NCBI GenBank assembly: GCA_024225035.1 | Contig: JAAEMX010000170.1 | Coordinates: 28,466-92,465, forward strand | Origin: Lentisphaerota bacterium | Lineage (GTDB): Bacteria; Verrucomicrobiota; Lentisphaeria; Victivallales; Victivallaceae | Reading direction: 5' to 3' | DNA length: 64,000 bases | Part shown: in pieces, positions 1 to 10,008 of the stretch | Layout of the letters: each line of letters begins with the position of its first letter | Numbering within the stretch: the first letter of the stretch is position 1 | Notes under the pieces: generated by a model | What the model saw: the letters and a program-made list of their open reading frames with translations, nothing else | What the model was told of the DNA's origin: nothing | The model's database searches: none | Position numbers and translations under genes: made by a program

Positions 1-2837
1 AGGCCAATGACTCCAGGGTGTTTTTTATGGGCAGAACCAGTCCATTTACTACCAATTTTTGCTTGATCTGGCTCCCATAAATACTCTCTATGATCAGCAT
101 AACTTCCGGGAAGAATATAGTCTAAACCTAATTTTGGTGAGACTCTAATAGATTTAAACATTCCATTTAAGCTCTTAAATAATGATAAAAGCTTCTCGTA
201 TTCAAGCAAGAGACTGAACTTGATACTCTTCTCGCTTTTTTTGGCAAAAAGCTTATTTGTTCTTTGTGCGGGTTTTATTTCGTAGCTGGCATAATAGTAA
301 ATTGACATTTTGCATGCACGAATAAGGCTTTCAACAGCATTGCATCTCAGGTTGGTTGCATGATGTTTTCCCATCCAAATATTACACTCATCAACAATAG
401 TGTTCAGAAGACCTATTCTGGCATTGAGTTCTTTAAAAATGTCCACTCCCTTAGCATTTCTGACATCGGCTACAGAGAAGGCTTTGACATGTGTCCAATA
501 TTTTGCAAGAGCATCATCAACAGCGGTGATGGATTTTCGTCTTTCATAAAACCGGTTTGCAGAGTCCTTTTTGAATTTTTTAACGGAATATTTGAGCAAC
601 ACTAAATCTTTATTGCTTTCGGATTGAGGCCTTCTAATATTACGAAACCTTGAAAAAGATGATAATTTATTTTTTCTATTTGATAATTCCGGAATTCCTC
701 TAGAGGCGATTTGGATTAATTCTATTGCTTTTTCTTTAAGGTCACTGTAGTCGCCTCGATTTTTCAAGCATCGACTAAGGTGCGGTATGTCCTTTATTAA
801 AGACCCTTTGAGGTTTGTTGCGGCATAGGTTTCATAGACCGCAAGTATTCTGAAGTACTTTTCATAGAAAAGAGTAAGTGGAGTAATATCGATTGATTTA
901 CCAACATTAAAACATGATCCTTCGCAATGATGGCGATCCTTGCGGAAAATAGTATTTATGGAGGTGTACATCAATGAATTTTCATGGTATTCTTTTACTT
1001 TATGATGAACCTTTTCTACTTTTTTATTTTCCGCCACAGACTTCTTTTTCATGTAGTAAAAGCTAGGTTCTTCTGTAACTTTTTTCTTGAGCAGAAGCCA
1101 GTCATCGTCCAGATCATCATGAAATGGGTCATAGATCAGGCTTAAGCTGCAAAATTTATTCAATGTTGCAGAGAAACCCAGATAGGAACATGATTTTTCT
1201 TTTGTATAAACGATTTCAGTATCTTGATTGTAATAGCATTGTTCATCAGGGTCTGTGGTTAGTTTGAATGGTAAAAACAATCTGGCTTTTCTATTCTTGT
1301 ACTGTGCCTTACGTTGATAGAGGAACGCTTCTGCATTGGCAGTTATCAAGTTTGCCTCAAATCCAACTTTATTTACTCCGATGCTATCTGAAAGATATGT
1401 CCCATCTCCACCAGTGTAGACGGGGTTTGCTGATGCACTGGCACCAATATCGATATATCCTTTGGCATGTCCTAAATTAGCTTCGTAGCCTTTGTTAGTT
1501 GTCAGTAGCATAATATAAGCTTTGCGGTCGACAAAGTTATGAATTTCCCAGCCTTTCCGGCTCCTGCCGTCAAATAACCCTTTTTGCTGCTGGTAATAGC
1601 GGTTTTTATCTAGGTCATAGGGGTGCAGGACATTTAGGATGTCGTTTTTAAGAGCTTTTTTCATTGGTATACAACCTTTTTGAATGAGGTTGTCAGTCAG
1701 TGCACCTCTAAAATAGGCAGCTTGTTCAGCAACAAATGTTTTGGTTTCTACGCTGTATTTACAAGAGGCATCAAGTGCTGAAAGATATAAAGCAGAACTT
1801 GCACTTACTTGTGCAGCTGCATCATAGCATGCGTTGTCAAATTCGTCGAATATTGAAGCATCGTTTTTTGAAGGTCCCATAGTGATACCCGCTGTTGCTT
1901 CAAAGCCAAGCGAAAATGCTGCTGCAAATTTCTTTTGTATCTTACAACCGCTCATTTTCCAAAAATATTTTGGTAAGTAATTCCTACGGTTTAACCCCAA
2001 AAGGTGATGCCAGGGAAGAGCTACTTGAAGGATAAATGTAGCAGGGTTTTTATCATATTTGGCTCCCATAGCTATTTTCAGAGATGGAGATGCTGCGAGA
2101 CTGACTGTCGCAAGGTTTCCAAGGCTTATGCTGTCACTATAGCTTAATGGGTTAATGAGTTTTCCAAAGTCAACTGTACCAACAAGTTCTTTGCCAATGC
2201 CGCTGCTTTTTATAAAACCGTTAGCGTTACCGGGTATATCCATGCCGTCACGCAAAAAATAGTTTACAATGTCATCATCATTGTAGTTAAAGTACATTCC
2301 AAAGCCAGACCTGATGCTTCTGGAACTTTCCAGTTTTTCTATAATTTTGCTGATATCTTTGGGCTGTTTTGTTCCAGCAGCCATATTTTTCTGCCATTTG
2401 ATCTGGTAAATCATCATTTCCTCAGCCTTGTAGGCTTGCAGAAACTTTTTATAGAACAAGTAATTTGCTAGTTGGCATGACCAGATTGGCATTATAGATG
2501 TAGTATATTCTCGGTCACTATTACTAAGTCGTTGCGATTTGTTTATTTGTTGCTCATCCATTTCTGAGGCTTGTTTCATTGAGAGAATTCGCCTAGCGAT
2601 ATTTTCGTCTTTTCTCCTGTAAAATTCGTGATTTTTGAATCTTTTTAACTTAGAACTATTCCAGTCAACCGGTTTCTGTACGACAGGTTGGTTTCTTACC
2701 AAGAGTGGATTCTGTACATTTTGTGAGCTTGATGAATTTCTCGCGCTGACAGAACTATTTGAATTTGAAGGGCTTGAGCCTCGCTGCGGAGTTGATAAAT
2801 TGAATTGTTGTTGTCGTGGCATTTTTGGACCTTTCAT
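1..2837 (-). CDS. Very large hypothetical protein, 3' end beyond the left edge
   Basis: The reverse strand is open without a stop from 2837 to the edge, giving about 945 codons of an unfinished protein. A stop lies two codons before the ATG at 2837. A second in-frame ATG at 2822 has a better ribosome site (AAAGG) and may be the true start. The first 70 residues are rich in Gln, Asn and Ser and look disordered. The rest is mixed alpha/beta with an Ala/Ser-rich stretch around residues 320-400 and no signal peptide or clear membrane segment. Near the edge the protein reads W-E-P-D, then HPGVIG, which recalls the HPGL segment that opens the conserved domain of the two FYVE proteins at 4317 and 6084. 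I do not recognise a family. It could be a large effector-like protein, but that is inference from its neighbours. Confidence 0.75.
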   Translation of the reverse strand, partial: MKGPKMPRQQQFNLSTPQRGSSPSNSNSSVSARNSSSSQNVQNPLLVRNQPVVQKPVDWNSSKLKRFKNHEFYRRKDENIARRILSMKQASEMDEQQINKSQRLSNSDREYTTSIMPIWSCQLANYLFYKKFLQAYKAEEMMIYQIKWQKNMAAGTKQPKDISKIIEKLESSRSIRSGFGMYFNYNDDDIVNYFLRDGMDIPGNANGFIKSSGIGKELVGTVDFGKLINPLSYSDSISLGNLATVSLAASPSLKIAMGAKYDKNPATFILQVALPWHHLLGLNRRNYLPKYFWKMSGCKIQKKFAAAFSLGFEATAGITMGPSKNDASIFDEFDNACYDAAAQVSASSALYLSALDASCKYSVETKTFVAEQAAYFRGALTDNLIQKGCIPMKKALKNDILNVLHPYDLDKNRYYQQQKGLFDGRSRKGWEIHNFVDRKAYIMLLTTNKGYEANLGHAKGYIDIGASASANPVYTGGDGTYLSDSIGVNKVGFEANLITANAEAFLYQRKAQYKNRKARLFLPFKLTTDPDEQCYYNQDTEIVYTKEKSCSYLGFSATLNKFCSLSLIYDPFHDDLDDDWLLLKKKVTEEPSFYYMKKKSVAENKKVEKVHHKVKEYHENSLMYTSINTIFRKDRHHCEGSCFNVGKSIDITPLTLFYEKYFRILAVYETYAATNLKGSLIKDIPHLSRCLKNRGDYSDLKEKAIELIQIASRGIPELSNRKNKLSSFSRFRNIRRPQSESNKDLVLLKYSVKKFKKDSANRFYERRKSITAVDDALAKYWTHVKAFSVADVRNAKGVDIFKELNARIGLLNTIVDECNIWMGKHHATNLRCNAVESLIRACKMSIYYYASYEIKPAQRTNKLFAKKSEKSIKFSLLLEYEKLLSLFKSLNGMFKSIRVSPKLGLDYILPGSYADHREYLWEPDQAKIGSKWTGSAHKKHPGVIG

Positions 2838-3498
2838 TGCTTAGGGACATATTGGGTAATGTCAATAACACTCTACTATCTGAAAACTGAAGCGAAGGTT
2901 TTATGGGGCAGACTTTTTGTGCTACAATCACAAAAAGTCTCACAAGAAACTCTTTGATACTTCAGTTAGTATAAAAGTTTATGACTACTTCTTATGAAGC
3001 CGCCTGGAATGAAGTCTCTCCTGATCATCTGCTATGGCTCTAAACCTTTTGTTGTTTAAGCAGGAACATATATTACGTAGCGCTTATTTGGGTAAATCAC
3101 CCTTGAGGTTTTTTTGTAGCAACATGCTGCTAAGTGCAAAGGAAGCATTTTTAAATAAAATATTATTTGCTTGATCTGTTATAGCGAGCGTACCGCTTTA
3201 TAATTCTATTGATGCACTATTTTTTCTATGGATTTTCGATAAAAAAAATAATGGCTTAAAAAATTATTTAGTCAATTCTTATACGCAATTATAAGATGTT
3301 TAATTTAACGAATCACTCTTTATTACTATTAGTCTGCTAAGTACAAAAAATTGTTCCGCTTTTTTAATAATTTTTATTAAAAATAATAGCTTTTTTTGCG
3401 GTAAGTTGTTTGTTGTTAAATTGTAATAAATATTAGATTTTTGTTAAAGTTTGATTTAGTTAAGTGGGTATTAAATTGTATTACCGAGGGCTGATATT
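2838..3498. other. AT-rich gene-free stretch
   Basis: No convincing gene is seen on either strand. It holds the promoter region of the large leftward gene, an 11-base word AGTCTGCTAAG near 3330 whose complement recurs at 7743 and 19243, and a weak copy of the ATAAATGTTAG motif near 3426. Confidence 0.5.
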
Positions 3499-3981
3499 TT
3501 AATTCCTAAGCATTCTATTCAGGGCATTTTGCTCGTGTGTCTTTAGTCTTTTCAGTTTTTCATCTGGTAATAATGTCTTACTGCATGAGATTGTAAAATC
3601 ACTATCAGGAAAAGTTTTACCAAAAATGTATTTTACCCGGTCATGGTGAAAGTCAGATGTGACAATAATCATTTTTTCTGGTTGATATTTATCAATTACC
3701 GGTTTGGCAAGCAGGGCATCTTCAAATGTATTAGAACTTTCAACAAATTCTAAAATATCTTCTTTGGGAATAGAATGGGATATCAGATACTGTGATGCGT
3801 AATATGCATGCGGCCTGTCAGAAGTATTAAAATGTTCCCCAAAGCCGCCTGTCACTAAAATCTTGCAGGTTCTATATCTTTTAAATTGCTCGATTGCCTG
3901 GTTACATCTTTCAAGCGCTATAGTCGACAATTTGCCGTTAGCATCATTGGGTGAACCTAGTACAATTACAATAGTATTCAT
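3499..3981 (-). CDS. YdcF/SanA-like DUF218 protein
   Basis: This 161-residue protein begins MNTIVIVLGSPND and matches the DUF218 (YdcF/SanA/ElyC) pattern. It has a hydrophobic first strand ending in G-S/A, then ILVTGG at about residue 57, then a Ser-Asn-Thr-x-E-(D/N) element (SSNTFEDA), then VTSDFHHDR near residue 110. Members are small Rossmann-like proteins linked to envelope or nucleotide-related functions, mostly without a defined reaction. This copy has no membrane segment, so it is the cytoplasmic form. The ATG at 3981 is chosen because GGAG lies nine bases upstream. The frame stays open further upstream, but only to a TTG without a ribosome site. It is transcribed in the same direction as its neighbours but stands more than 300 bases from each. 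Confidence 0.75.
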   Translation of the reverse strand: MNTIVIVLGSPNDANGKLSTIALERCNQAIEQFKRYRTCKILVTGGFGEHFNTSDRPHAYYASQYLISHSIPKEDILEFVESSNTFEDALLAKPVIDKYQPEKMIIVTSDFHHDRVKYIFGKTFPDSDFTISCSKTLLPDEKLKRLKTHEQNALNRMLRN

Positions 3982-4273
3982 GATATGTGTCTCCAAGTTT
4001 ATACGCATCAGTAAAATAACATCCTGAAAGGATAATACAATGGAAAATAATTCCTCAGCGCTAGTCAGCCGTGACAAGTTTCCCTTGATTCTCCTGATTT
4101 ATGATGGATACTGCAAATTTGTTGACTGAATATTTGTTTTTTTCAGTATTTAACTGGGCTGAGTCAGAATGGAGCACCAGTAATTTCCCGGCTTATGGCG
4201 ATCTGATTTGCACACACGTCCTTGGTATGACTTGATGTGACTGAGTGCGAATACGACATAAAAACGTGCCAGT

Positions 4274-4313
4274 TTATTTCCGAGTCACATTGCTGTATGT
4301 GACTCGGAAATAA
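4274..4313 (-). terminator. 17-bp perfect hairpin after the first FYVE gene
   Basis: Two 17-base arms (4274-4290 and 4297-4313) pair perfectly around the loop TGCTGT, four bases beyond the stop of the leftward FYVE gene. The tail is not a clean T run, but length and position fit a terminator. The rest of 3982-4316 holds no gene. Confidence 0.7.
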
Positions 4314-4316
4314 CTA

Positions 4317-5528
4317 TTAAACCATTTTTGACCAGTTGCTTTCGCAAGTAGTGCAAATTCTTTGTGTTTTTGTTTTATTTACTGGAACAGTAGTATCGTC
4401 AGACTGTAACGCCTCAACTGATCCAAATAATTTTTGTCGTGAGCATAAACCGCATATCAAAGCACCACAATATCTGCAATGGTGTTTTCGATTGAAAAAG
4501 TTAAATTTAGTTTCGCATTTTTGACAGTTGTCTGATTCATCATCAGATATCCAAACCCTGGATATCTTCATTTTTTGAGGCTTCAAAGATTGTGTTCCAA
4601 AGTTATTGATATTTGAGTTATGTGATCTATAACTTGAATAATGTGAATATTTAGAAGTGTTGTGGGATTTATTTGAGCCGATTGTTACAGGTTGTGACCT
4701 CGGCGGAATAAAAGGCTGCACTGATAAAAAATTTGAGTCGTTCATTTTTGACTCATTTGAATTGTTGTTGTTATAGAACTGTGTAGACTTTTGGCTATGG
4801 AATTTCGATTTGCTGGGAATACCAATCGGGGTGGAGTGCCTTGAATGATAACCAATATTAGTTGATTCATTATATAGAGGAGTATAGCTGTATACCGCCG
4901 AAGAGTTATTCTGGATGAATGTATTGCATATTTGAGTGAAAGTGCTATGCATAGTGTAATCTTCACTGTCATCTGGATAGAAGGTTAATTTCATGTTATT
5001 GCATATTTTATCAAGTAATGCGTTATAGCTGTTTGGATTAGTTGGTGATGAGATATATGAGGCTTTAATGAAATTACACATAAAAACTATAGCATGTCTT
5101 ATCTTGGGTCTGAAATGTCCGCTGTGAAAGAAAAATGTAGCAGAGCCGTATTTTTCACTTGTACTGGTTTTAGGTATTATTCTACCTGCACAGTCTGTTG
5201 ATCCTGCAGTGGTTAGTCCAGGGTGCCCTGTGCCGGCATTTATCCCGCCCATCTTCTTATAAGTATATATTGTATTGTTTGATTTGGACCAGACGAAATC
5301 TCCAGTCAGGTATGGATTGACATTCAGACATGAAGAATTTTTTAACTTCGGTTCAATATATTGTTTTTCAAAAACATCATAATAGTTATTACTTACCCCC
5401 ATTTTGTAGTTGGAGTCATACATCCTGAAGGCATTATTATGAAGGCATCGGGATTGTAATGTTTCTACTGCAAGAAGGTTTTTTGACTGTAGTTGCTTAA
5501 ATATTTTTAAATATGAGTTCCAGTTCAT
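4317..5528 (-). CDS. Protein with C-terminal FYVE zinc finger (paralogue 1)
   Basis: The 403-residue protein has three parts. Residues 1-175 form a conserved domain shared with the gene at 6084. It includes GHPGL near residue 103, DCAGRII just after it, and FFFHSGHF near 138. This HPGL/AGR/SGHF series resembles the conserved block of plant IQM calmodulin-binding proteins and some bacterial effectors. Residues about 215-320 are Ser/Asn/His-rich and low in complexity. Residues 323-398 are a canonical FYVE finger: WISD (the WxxD motif), CQKC, exactly 12 residues, RKHHCRYCG, CGLC and RICTTC (the RVC motif). FYVE fingers bind phosphatidylinositol 3-phosphate on eukaryotic endosomes, a lipid bacteria do not normally make, so the natural target is probably inside a eukaryotic host. 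There is no signal peptide. The finger assignment is firm; the effector role is inference. Confidence 0.9.
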   Translation of the reverse strand: MNWNSYLKIFKQLQSKNLLAVETLQSRCLHNNAFRMYDSNYKMGVSNNYYDVFEKQYIEPKLKNSSCLNVNPYLTGDFVWSKSNNTIYTYKKMGGINAGTGHPGLTTAGSTDCAGRIIPKTSTSEKYGSATFFFHSGHFRPKIRHAIVFMCNFIKASYISSPTNPNSYNALLDKICNNMKLTFYPDDSEDYTMHSTFTQICNTFIQNNSSAVYSYTPLYNESTNIGYHSRHSTPIGIPSKSKFHSQKSTQFYNNNNSNESKMNDSNFLSVQPFIPPRSQPVTIGSNKSHNTSKYSHYSSYRSHNSNINNFGTQSLKPQKMKISRVWISDDESDNCQKCETKFNFFNRKHHCRYCGALICGLCSRQKLFGSVEALQSDDTTVPVNKTKTQRICTTCESNWSKMV

Positions 5529-6042
5529 GTGTCAGATTAACTTTCTGTATTTTTTTAGTGAATTATAATTTTGAATTTATAAAATAATTAACATGTAAAT
5601 TTAGAACACTGCTGGTATCTCTTTGGCGAAATAACTGTGCTATTATTAATACGTACTTGGAGAGAGTTAATTGGCAGGTGTGAATAGAGATGAATTGTGA
5701 TACTCCTTGTGAAAAGTATATAGTTATTCCGTTGTTATATTTTTATTAACACCTACTTATCTATTTGATAGCAAAGCTTGGGACGTGCAGAAGTATCTTG
5801 AGCTTGCGTTCCTCATAGTATAACCCTCTTCCAGTTTATAAAGACTTGTTTGAAATAGAATAAGTTCGTATTATATAGAATTTTTTAGTGATAAATATTA
5901 GATAAAATGTTGGACAAAATTAGTTTATTACTTGAGGTGTATGCAAATAAATGTTAGATGGAATGTTGTCCATTAACTTTAGTGATGCTGCTATTTAGAG
6001 ATCGGTTTGGCACCTGTTTGTGACTGGGTAGTCAAAGAGTAG
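5529..6042. other. Gap between the FYVE genes with a tandem 25-base near-repeat
   Basis: No gene is seen. Two copies of about 25 bases start at 5891 and 5947 (ATAAATATTAG and ATAAATGTTAG, each followed by a similar GAT..AATGTTG segment). Related words occur near 23533, 34872 and 60632. Promoter elements for the leftward FYVE gene presumably lie nearer 5530. Confidence 0.5.
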
Positions 6043-6073
6043 TCAATTGACCGCATTTATGGCGGTCAATTGA
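6043..6073 (-). terminator. 12-bp hairpin after the second FYVE gene
   Basis: TCAATTGACCGC and its exact complement GCGGTCAATTGA flank a seven-base loop, about ten bases beyond the stop of the leftward gene at 6084. Confidence 0.65.
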
Positions 6074-6083
6074 ATTAATAAAT

Positions 6084-7256
6084 TTAATCTAATACAGAGT
6101 TTTGCTTGCATTCTGAGCATAGTTTTTGTGGAGAGGTTACATCTGCTAAGGTGCCGTTGGATTGTAAAGCTTTTGTATTGTTAAAAACTTCTTCAGTGTA
6201 GCATGAACTGCATATTAGCTTACCGCAAAAACGGCAATGGTGCTTCCGGGTGAAAAAGCCGAATTCAGTTCTGCAGAGTTGACATTTTTTCGATACGCTA
6301 TCCGGTACCCACATTCTGACAGGCAATGGTTTGACTATTGAGATAGGTCTCTGCTGCTGTAGTTGAGGTTTTTGATAGCGACTGTAGCTATGACTTGAAT
6401 AGCTAGATTGTCTGTGACGAGATGGGTTGCCAATTGAAATTGGTTTTGACCTCGGAATATAAAGCTGCGAGTTGTGGCTCATTTTGGAATCATATAATCC
6501 GGTGCTGCTATGTTGACTTGACCTGATTGATTCTTTACTGCTGCCGTGGATTGTAATTGGCTTGGAGTGTTTTGATCTGTAAGTGTCGATTCCAGATTTA
6601 GCACTCAACCTTGTATATGTATAGATTTTATTGGACTTGTTAGCAAGAAATGTTCTGCAAATCTGCATGAAAGTACCTTCTTTGATAACATCTCGGCTGT
6701 TTTCTGTATAAAATGCTAATATCATTTCATTGCATAGGTAGTCCAGTGCGGAATCATCAATGTCTGGGGTGTGCTGAGCTTTTTTGCACGAGCTCTTAAT
6801 AAACTCGTTGTAAAAAACTGCTGCATGTCTTACTTTAGGATTAAAATGACCACTATGAAAAAAGAAAGTTGGCCCTTCAAATCTCTCGTCAACAGAAGAA
6901 TCTTTGGGTATAATTCTTCCTGCGCAATCTGTCATGCCTCCCTTTGACAGGCCTGGGTGCCCTGAACCGCCTATGCCTCCCAGTTTTTCATGTGTGGTAA
7001 TTACGTTATTTGACTTTTCCCATACGAAATCGCCTGACAGGTGCCAGCTCTTAAGAGTGAAACTTGATTTTACTTTACTGTTTGAGTACTGTTTTTCGAA
7101 AACGTTGTAATAGTTGCTTGTTACTGACATTTTGTCATCGCTGTCATACATTCTGAAAGCGTTATTATATAAACATTGTGACCTTAGAAATTCAGCCTGT
7201 AGCAGATTTTTACTGTTAAGTCCTTCGATTATTGACGAATATGTATTCCAGTTCAT
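6084..7256 (-). CDS. Protein with C-terminal FYVE zinc finger (paralogue 2)
   Basis: This 390-residue protein is a paralogue of the one at 4317. Both start MNWN, share a middle block with NNAFRMYDS, and have the same three-part plan. HPGL lies at 100-103, CAGRI near 111-115 and FFFHSGHF at about 131-138. A Ser/His/Gln-rich linker covers about 205-305. The FYVE finger covers 313-383: WVPD, CQLC, 12 residues, RKHHCRFCG, CSSC and a last pair written KLCSEC, so the RVC arginine is replaced. The gap between the fourth and last zinc pairs is longer than usual in both paralogues. The start has GAGG six bases upstream. The two genes are separated by about 550 bases, each with its own terminator, so they look like independently transcribed duplicates rather than an operon. 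Confidence 0.9.
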   Translation of the reverse strand: MNWNTYSSIIEGLNSKNLLQAEFLRSQCLYNNAFRMYDSDDKMSVTSNYYNVFEKQYSNSKVKSSFTLKSWHLSGDFVWEKSNNVITTHEKLGGIGGSGHPGLSKGGMTDCAGRIIPKDSSVDERFEGPTFFFHSGHFNPKVRHAAVFYNEFIKSSCKKAQHTPDIDDSALDYLCNEMILAFYTENSRDVIKEGTFMQICRTFLANKSNKIYTYTRLSAKSGIDTYRSKHSKPITIHGSSKESIRSSQHSSTGLYDSKMSHNSQLYIPRSKPISIGNPSRHRQSSYSSHSYSRYQKPQLQQQRPISIVKPLPVRMWVPDSVSKKCQLCRTEFGFFTRKHHCRFCGKLICSSCYTEEVFNNTKALQSNGTLADVTSPQKLCSECKQNSVLD

Positions 7257-7724
7257 AATAGCCTCATATTCTTCTCGATTAGAGGTTTTATGGTCAAATG
7301 GATGTTGATGACCTGTTTTGCGTAGTACGTTTATATGAATTTGATGGGAAATATTTTGAAATTACGAAATAAGGAGACAAGAAATTCCCTTTGACTATAA
7401 ATTAAGTTCATTCAAGCATAATTTTGCCTTTCAAGGATTTACTTGAAAATTCTAAGTGTTTACCGTATTGAATTCTGTAATTTATAGACCAATGCAGAAT
7501 GAAGATGATATAAAACGCTATATATCAAAAAAAATCATTATTGCATAGTTTAGCTACCCGTGTTGTGGTATACAGACTGTTTTTATGCGTTATTGTTCCA
7601 GGTTGTTTTTAGATAATACTTTATGCGTAAACGTAAAGTTAAGTGATTTTTGTACTATTGCTTTATAGTATCTGGGAGGATAGGTAACGGTAAGTCGTTA
7701 TGGTTAATGACATAATTTATATTA
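7257..7724. other. Gene-free stretch
   Basis: AT-rich DNA with no convincing gene on either strand. It should contain the promoter of the leftward FYVE gene and the end of the dehydrogenase transcript coming from the right. Confidence 0.45.
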
Positions 7725-7757
7725 GCTTCAGAGCTGCTAAACTTAGCAGACTGAAGC
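7725..7757 (-). terminator. Hairpin after the dihydropyrimidine dehydrogenase gene
   Basis: GCTTCAG (7725-7731) pairs with CTGAAGC (7751-7757), and CTGCTA pairs with TAGCAG inside. The leftward tail is AT-rich rather than a pure T run. The inner arm CTTAGCAGACT recurs in the hairpin at 19209. Confidence 0.5.
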
Positions 7758-7779
7758 CAAAAATGATAAAAATTATTAT

Positions 7780-10008
7780 TTATAAAATAATCGAGTGTTG
7801 CGCCTGACTGGCCTTAAATTTTAGTTCTCCGTATGTAATACAGTTTTCAACCGGACAGACATTTTTGCATAACATACAGCCGACACAATTATCATTGAGT
7901 GAAGGCTTTCTTGTGTTTGCATCCCATTCTATAGCCTGATGAGCGCCGTCATGGCATGAGATGTAGCATCTCCCGCAACCGACACATAGGTCGTGATTGA
8001 AATCGGGAAGTATTTTGTAGCTTCTGTCCAGATCTTCGGCAGGAACTATATTAGGTAAAGCAAGCCCGATGATTTCGTTCAGAGATTTAAAGCCTTTCTG
8101 GTTCAGGAAACTGGATACTCCGGTAATAAGGTCGTCAACAATTCTGTAACCGTATTCCATGACGGATGTGGTTACCTGAAGGTTTGAGGCTCCAACCATG
8201 AAAAACTCCAGGGCATCAACCCAGGATTCTATGCCGCCGATTCCGCTTATAGGAATATTGTTCAGTTTTTTACACTTGGCAAGATCGGTTAAAAAGCGAA
8301 GTGCAATTGGTTTGATGGCTTTACCTGAGTATCCGGAAACTGATGATTTGCCGTTTACAACAGGCAGACAGGTATTGTTATTAAAATCTATTCCGGTTAT
8401 TGATTTAATTGTGTTGATTGCAGCAAGAGCGTCTGCTCCGCCTTTCAGCGCGGCAATTGCAGGTATTTCCATATTGCCGATGTTTGGAGTCATTTTAGCC
8501 ATGACTGGCAGGTTTGTCATTGATTTTACTGCTTGAGTGTATTTCCTGACCAGCTCCGGGTTTTGTCCCACGTCTGAACCCATAGCGTGGGAAGTCATTT
8601 GCGGACATGAGAAGTTACATTCAATTATGTCAGAGCCGACTTGAGTCACCAGTTTTGACAGCTCCTTCCATTCTTCTTCACTTGAGCCCATTATCGAAGC
8701 AACAAGAATTTTGTTGGGGTAGTCCTTTTTGAGTTTCTGCATCATTTCGAGATTTTTCTCGAGCGGTTTGTCCGAAATTTGCTCCATATTTTTGAAACCG
8801 ACAAAGCCAGTATTGTCTTTTCGGAGATTATCAAACCTTGGGGAGCATTCATTCGCAATAAAGATGCCGATGGTTTTGTAAACAACTCCACCCCAGCCTG
8901 ATTCAAAGGCTTTAGCACACATGTCATAGTTGTCGCTTACCGGTGAGGATGATAGAAAGAATGGATTTTCACATTTGACACCGCAAAAATCAATTTCAAG
9001 ATTTTTCTTGTTAATGTCCTTGGTGGTATTGATATTAATGTTTTTATTGAATTTCTGCCTGGTTAAGAATTCTATTATACCATTAGCGGCAATTTTGCCT
9101 TCTTTAACAGCTTGAACTACAGTGTCACCGCCGTTCGTGATATCTCCTGCGGCAAATATGTCTTTAATGCTGGTTGAGCAATTATCAGGATTTACTTGCA
9201 GCAGTTTATTATCAAAGCACAGATTTTCCACCTTATTTTCATCCAGATCGACTTCCTGGCCTATGGCTTCAATAACCATATCTGTGTCAAGGGCTATTTC
9301 TGAATCTGTATACTTGCTGTATGCCTTGATCCCTTTGAGCTGATTGTTTTCTACAATGTATTCCTGAGGAGTAAATTTGGTGACAAAATCAATTTTTATT
9401 TGTTTGGCATAATCCAGCTCTTCTTTTGATGCCGGCATATCATCAAGCCTGCGGCGGTAAAGAATTGTTACTGTTTCTGCTCCAGTTTCCTTGGCTGTGG
9501 TCGCGCAATCGATAGCAACATCGCCGCCGCCAATTATGATGACGTTTTTTCCTGTTTTGATTTTTTTGTTTCTCAACTCAGAGTCACTAAGGTAGTTGAG
9601 GGCGTTGTAAACTCCTTCAATATTAGAGTTAGAAAGATTGAGTGACTTGGATTTCTGGCAGCCTGAAGATATCAGGAAGGCTTTGAACCCGGATTCTCTT
9701 AATGAATCAATTGTAAAATCTCTTCCGAGGCATGAATCAGTTTTAAACTCGACACCAAGGTTTTTGATATTGTTTATTTCATATTCAACAATATCGTCAG
9801 GCAACCTGATTGGAGTAATGCCGTTGGTAAGAACCCCGCCAAGCTTATTGTTTTTTTCAAAGACAGTTACTTCAAAGCCGTTCTTTGCGAGCTCAGCAGC
9901 GCATGTCAAGCCTGCCGGGCCGGAGCCTATAACTGCGACTTTCTCATTATGGGATTTTGTGCATTGGGGTATCAGTTCCAGGTTTTTTTTTCTCGTGCTC
10001 AATGGCAA
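7780..10008 (-). CDS. preA: Dihydropyrimidine dehydrogenase, PreT/PreA fusion (main part, downstream of a frameshift)
   Basis: In frame order the protein has an FAD/NAD(P)H oxidoreductase half like PreT ([10 protein letters not shown] near residue 24, [10 protein letters not shown] near 157, AAGDITNGG near 287) and then a PreA-like dihydroorotate-dehydrogenase barrel. Barrel landmarks are [37 protein letters not shown] and SGIGG. Two 4Fe-4S clusters follow ([11 protein letters not shown] and [12 protein letters not shown]). The enzyme reduces uracil and thymine with NAD(P)H. E. coli uses two polypeptides; here they are fused as in animal DPYD, though this protein is shorter. The missing N-terminal Fe-S domain is in the overlapping frame at 9947-10294. 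The two frames meet at a run of nine A, and removing one A would give a single protein of about 837 residues. The ATG at 10008 is only the first in this frame. Confidence 0.85.
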   Translation of the reverse strand: MPLSTRKKNLELIPQCTKSHNEKVAVIGSGPAGLTCAAELAKNGFEVTVFEKNNKLGGVLTNGITPIRLPDDIVEYEINNIKNLGVEFKTDSCLGRDFTIDSLRESGFKAFLISSGCQKSKSLNLSNSNIEGVYNALNYLSDSELRNKKIKTGKNVIIIGGGDVAIDCATTAKETGAETVTILYRRRLDDMPASKEELDYAKQIKIDFVTKFTPQEYIVENNQLKGIKAYSKYTDSEIALDTDMVIEAIGQEVDLDENKVENLCFDNKLLQVNPDNCSTSIKDIFAAGDITNGGDTVVQAVKEGKIAANGIIEFLTRQKFNKNININTTKDINKKNLEIDFCGVKCENPFFLSSSPVSDNYDMCAKAFESGWGGVVYKTIGIFIANECSPRFDNLRKDNTGFVGFKNMEQISDKPLEKNLEMMQKLKKDYPNKILVASIMGSSEEEWKELSKLVTQVGSDIIECNFSCPQMTSHAMGSDVGQNPELVRKYTQAVKSMTNLPVMAKMTPNIGNMEIPAIAALKGGADALAAINTIKSITGIDFNNNTCLPVVNGKSSVSGYSGKAIKPIALRFLTDLAKCKKLNNIPISGIGGIESWVDALEFFMVGASNLQVTTSVMEYGYRIVDDLITGVSSFLNQKGFKSLNEIIGLALPNIVPAEDLDRSYKILPDFNHDLCVGCGRCYISCHDGAHQAIEWDANTRKPSLNDNCVGCMLCKNVCPVENCITYGELKFKASQAQHSIIL

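Noticed and set aside
360..2844. Several + strand open frames of 60-80 codons in the first 2.8 kb
   Set aside because: They lie antisense to the long uninterrupted reverse-strand gene and lack ribosome sites and family signatures.
2755..2943. 62-codon reverse frame overlapping the start of the large gene
   Set aside because: It overlaps the N-terminus of the large gene in another frame, and its sequence is low-complexity shadow.
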